In this document: positions 60,557 to 64,000 of the stretch, piece by piece
Layout of the letters: every line of letters starts with the position of its first letter
How positions within the stretch are numbered: position 1 is the stretch's first letter
Assembly (NCBI GenBank): GCA_965153455.1
Contig: OZ234493.1
Coordinates: 15,056,213-15,120,212 of the forward strand
Direction: 5' to 3'
Length of the DNA stretch: 64,000 nt
From: Sphagnum compactum
Lineage: Eukaryota; Bryophyta; Sphagnopsida; Sphagnales
The notes under the pieces: model-generated
What the model was told of the DNA's origin: nothing
The model's database searches: none
What the model saw: only the letters and a program-made list of their open reading frames with translations
Made by a program: the position numbers and the translations under genes

Positions 60557-63500
60557 ACACAAGGATGGAAAACCATCCACAAAATGTACACGGCATGTTT
60601 GGTACAAAAGACACTGGACCTTATATAATGAGGAAGTTTTACTATCTAGATACATGTTAGTCCAATAATAAAAGTATGGCCACTTTTGATTGATTTGAAA
60701 ATAAAACTGATTTAAGACCTTGAAAATTCAAATTATCAGAAGAGTCCTGAAATTTTCAGACATTTAAATTGTACTGTTTCGATAAGTATGTCAAGGTGCT
60801 AAAAGCTTTGGTGGCTATCCACCTGTTTAGTGACTATGATTCATTGGAACTAGTTTTAGGTAGGCCAATTTTAGGTTTTATAAGTCGTTCTTTGGACAAT
60901 TTCAAATTGAAATTTATTTAGTCATTTTAAAATAAAAAGCAATGAAAAAGTGTCGTTTCAAGATATATTTTTTCAACAGCATAGTTACGAGCAAACTTTC
61001 AATGCTTTTTTGCATCCATTTGCATCTCATTTAATCAAATTTGAATTCAAATTGCATGCAATGTCATTAATCATTTTTTGGGACAATTGATTGTCTCTAG
61101 TAGTGCACAACAACACAGAGCCCAAGTATTATAAATATCTCGTATATTTTCAATCAAAACAAAATTAACAAGGGGTGTGTCACACTGTGGCCTTGCCATT
61201 TACAGTAAAAAGTATCTTAAGGCAAAAGAAGAATTATGGAAACTCAAATATTTCACTATGCAAAAATATAATCTTCAAAAAATCCTCTAAAACAAATCAA
61301 AATCCCTCAAGATATTATAATTCTATAACAACTCTCAAGTTTCAATACAAGCCAAAATATCATCTTTTCCAATCCTCATATAGAAACAGACCTATTACAT
61401 AGGGGCCAAAATCCCTTAAATTAGTATACTCTAAAATGAATCTAAACAGAATATCCTTGCCTTGGCACGCAAGGCCAATAAAATACAATAACTTTTATGT
61501 TGAATCAAATTCAAGTGGCATATGATTTTTATTTCCAAACCAATTGCAAATTTGGGTACAAAGAATGACCAATTTTGCCAAATTTTCAAGATCAAAAAAT
61601 GAAAGAAAAGAAAACTCTGATCAAGAGATCAAGATTCAAAGGACATAAAAAATAGAAGAATTGAGACACCAAGCTTCACATATAACCTTTAAGGTACGTA
61701 AATGCTTGTATAATACAATAAAGCACTTGGAGAAATTTCCTATGTGTATTTGGAGGGCCTCCAGCATTATTTTTTTCAGTGCAAAAATTTGTCAAAATGC
61801 GAAATGTTTTAAAAAAAAGCATATTCAGTCACAATATTTTCTCTTTGATTGGGAACAATTATCAAACTTCAAAAAAATATTTTGTAATATTTTCACCACA
61901 TTTGGACTCTGATTTTAGTTTGGTAGCAGTATGAAAAATAATTTTCTTGTTATTTGGATAGGTTCTAAAAACCTGTTGCCAATTAATGTTAAATCCCTCT
62001 TGGGATGCTAGCCAATGATGCAACATCAGAAAATTGAAAAATATATCATTGACCTCAAATAGTCATTTGGCAACACTGATTCACTTCTTTGGCGAATTGT
62101 TTTTTTATTTTTTAAATTGCAAAATTTTCTTTTGGGTGGTGGTTGCTACAGGTCTCTCCACTAGCTTCCTTATTTAATGGGTAGGGTGTTCTGTGCAAGG
62201 GGTATTAGCCCAGGCCCAAAATGGTGACGAACTCTTTTGGGAAGAGAGATTTCATGCACCCAATGGCAAGGCCCGAGCATGCACGCAAGGTGCCTTGCTT
62301 TTTTTCCTTTTAAGTTTTGGGGGGAGCAGGGCGAGGATTTTTTTTCATTTTTCCTTGGTTCCCAATGTGTTCCCAATAGCTTACCTTCAAGTTCTCAATG
62401 GGTTTCCAATATGTTCCCCAAGTTCCCAATGTGTTCCCTAACATGTTCTTCATAGCACCTCACTTTTATCCCATATGTTTTGGCAAATGTTGTCCTCCTT
62501 TCACCTACATAGGTGCGCCAAAGGGGATAAACTCCATACTTCAAAACAGAACCTTCTATTTTGGAGAGCCTCCATTGTTTCACTTTTTCAGTGATGGGCA
62601 AATCAAATCAGCTCGTTGCAAAAAAATAAAATAAAATTTGAACTCGGGAGTCACATCATCCAATTAAGTCAAAATCTGTCTGGGGATGCTGGCCTCTGTT
62701 GCTACGCTACAAAATTGGAATTTTTTTAATTTTTAAAAAATAAAAAAATGAAAAACACAGTGGCCCTAAGTATACCCCCTGAAATGCACCTCCTAGAAAA
62801 GAGGAGGGTTAAAGAGGTAGGCATAAATTGGACCCTCCTGTTCCACAAATACTAGGCATAAGGTCCCTCACTCCCCTGTGCCCTGGGAGTCTGCATTTGT
62901 TTTGGCTTACTGTAAGGTTTTGCCTCATGCTTTGAGTCAGCATTTCTTTTACTGGCAAGTTTTCGCCAAATTTCGACCTATGCAAAGGAATTTTCACCGA
63001 AAAAAAATGACCAGAATTCACCAGATTTCGAAGAAGCTAATTAATTCAAATCATCACAATTTTATGATAGCTTCTAGTAGGTAGCCACAAGACAACATAG
63101 AAACAGTTCCCCTTTTTTTCTACTTTCATATCTAACATGTAGCCAAATTTGGCTAAACTATTTTCTGGATGATCGCCACTTTGACTGCATCACAAAATCC
63201 TTAAAGAAACCCTGCTTCAAGTTGAGTGAGGCTGCTAACACGGGGATATTCCCAAGATGTGCTGAGCTGGGCAGGGCCGTAGCTTATTTTGAGATTGCCC
63301 CACCCAGGGCTCAAGCCTGAAGCCTGTACAAATTTACATATTATTTATAGGACTCATCACAGGATGATTTTGCGGCTTTTTTCATACCATATTTTATGTT
63401 GTAACCAGTAGGATGTGTGGGCCAACTCACATTAAAGTTAATGCAGTGGCTAGCTCACATTAAAGTTAATGCAGTGGCTAGCTTCCTAAAAATAACATTT

Positions 63501-64000
63501 TCACTTTATTCCTGCTCCAACTCCCTGCAACGTAATATATGGTGTGCATAGTCTCCCAAGCATCCTGTCACGACTCCCATACATAATATGTAAATCTGCA
63601 CATGCTTGACTTCATTCTAGCTCCTTTGCAGTTGGGCTCTTGATTCACTTGCTTCTTCCCCTGCACATGATTTCATCGCTACCGTCCCTCCTGAACAACT
63701 TCTTCTTCTTCATCTTCAAGGCTTCGTTTGTGGCTACAACGACGTCTATATCAGTGGGCTTTTTTTACTGCAGCAGGAGGAGCTGAAGGAGGAGGGGAGG
63801 AGCTACAGCACTACTGTCGATCATCTGTTGCTGTTCACCAATTGATTATGAAGTCTCCACCCAGCTCGAGATCACGTCCTCCTCGACTCATGGCACCGGT
63901 GACCAGCTCCAGCCATGAGCTCCAGCTGCTAAATCCAAGCCCGCAGTTCGTTTATGAACCACATGCGGAAGTTCTGATCCTGGTTTTCCTCAGTCTCGTG
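60557..64000 (+). mobile_element. Large repeat unit D, cut by the window end
   Basis: It matches unit B without the LINE: 60,557-61,880 to 36,896-38,210 and 61,847-63,600 to 43,450-45,150. It begins with the hairpin GGATGGAAAACCATCC and reaches the first exon of the membrane-protein gene at the window edge. A 34-bp tandem duplication (63,429-63,481, ACTCACATTAAAGTTAATGC) lies just upstream of that gene. Confidence 0.8.
63848..64000 (+). CDS. Small single-pass membrane protein, copy D (partial)
   Basis: The ATG at 63,848 opens the same frame as copy B: MKSPPSSRSRPPRLMAPV, HELQLLNPSPQF and the start of the hydrophobic segment (EVLILVFLSLV). The window ends inside the membrane segment. The sequence is almost identical to copy B in this part, so units B and D are the most recently separated pair. 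Confidence 0.6.
   Translation, partial: MKSPPSSRSRPPRLMAPVTSSSHELQLLNPSPQFVYEPHAEVLILVFLSLV

Noticed and set aside
59962-60591. A 209-codon minus-strand frame
   Set aside because: It spans a 173-bp tandem duplication, a C tract and a GGAT microsatellite; its sequence repeats itself and shows no domain, so it is probably an artefact of repetition.
1-64000. CRISPR arrays, bacterial operons, rRNA genes or organellar insertions
   Set aside because: None are visible; repeats here are tandem or dispersed eukaryotic types and the gene structures have introns.

Overview
This is a window of plant nuclear DNA that is mostly transposable-element sequence. The evidence is short GT-AG introns, a plant-type TATA box, an interstitial TTTAGGG-type telomeric tract, LINE and MITE elements, many microsatellites and almost no intact long reading frames. 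The species cannot be read from the sequence. The one recognisable host gene is an Egt1-type ergothioneine gene. Seed plants are generally thought to lack this pathway, so a fern, lycophyte or bryophyte fits better than a flowering plant, but this is weak inference.

Layout. Positions 1-17,180 are strongly AT-rich with no convincing gene: one half of a long duplication (1,677-2,380), a 110-codon orphan frame (3,608-3,940, minus), several tandem arrays and a decayed zinc-finger-like transposon frame (13,763-14,525). From 17.2 kb onward four related large repeat units are present. Unit A (17,190-24,700) is inverted; unit B (36,896-46,080), unit C (53,100-58,160) and unit D (60,557 to the window end) point rightward. 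Each unit carries a small two-exon gene for a predicted single-pass membrane protein. Three copies can be read through intact splice sites, one runs off the edge, and a fifth decayed relic lies at 49,425-49,715. Units A and C also share about 4 kb of sequence resembling a captured, broken gene. Unit B is split by a 5.2-kb LINE retrotransposon (38,214-43,449), flanked by a long target-site duplication, and unit D gives the empty site.

The main gene lies on the minus strand between 34.5 and 30.6 kb. It has a TATA box, a noncoding first exon and five coding blocks for an EgtD-type histidine methyltransferase, a DinB domain and an FGE-type sulfoxide-synthase domain. This is the order of fungal Egt1, which makes ergothioneine from histidine. 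The copy has apparent lesions: a missing segment after SAM motif I, a frameshift in the FGE domain, a probable A-run frameshift near the start, and Leu in place of one iron-binding His. It is therefore either decaying or affected by assembly indels.

The remaining sequence holds minisatellites, a foldback array with a perfect 65-bp-arm hairpin (22,651-22,785), a Harbinger-like MITE (48,308-48,677) and a GC-rich inverted-repeat MITE (52,807-53,075). Two dispersed copies of a ~700-bp duplication (1.7 and 51.4 kb) differ mainly by C-to-T and G-to-A changes in the AT-rich copy, as expected from long-term cytosine methylation.
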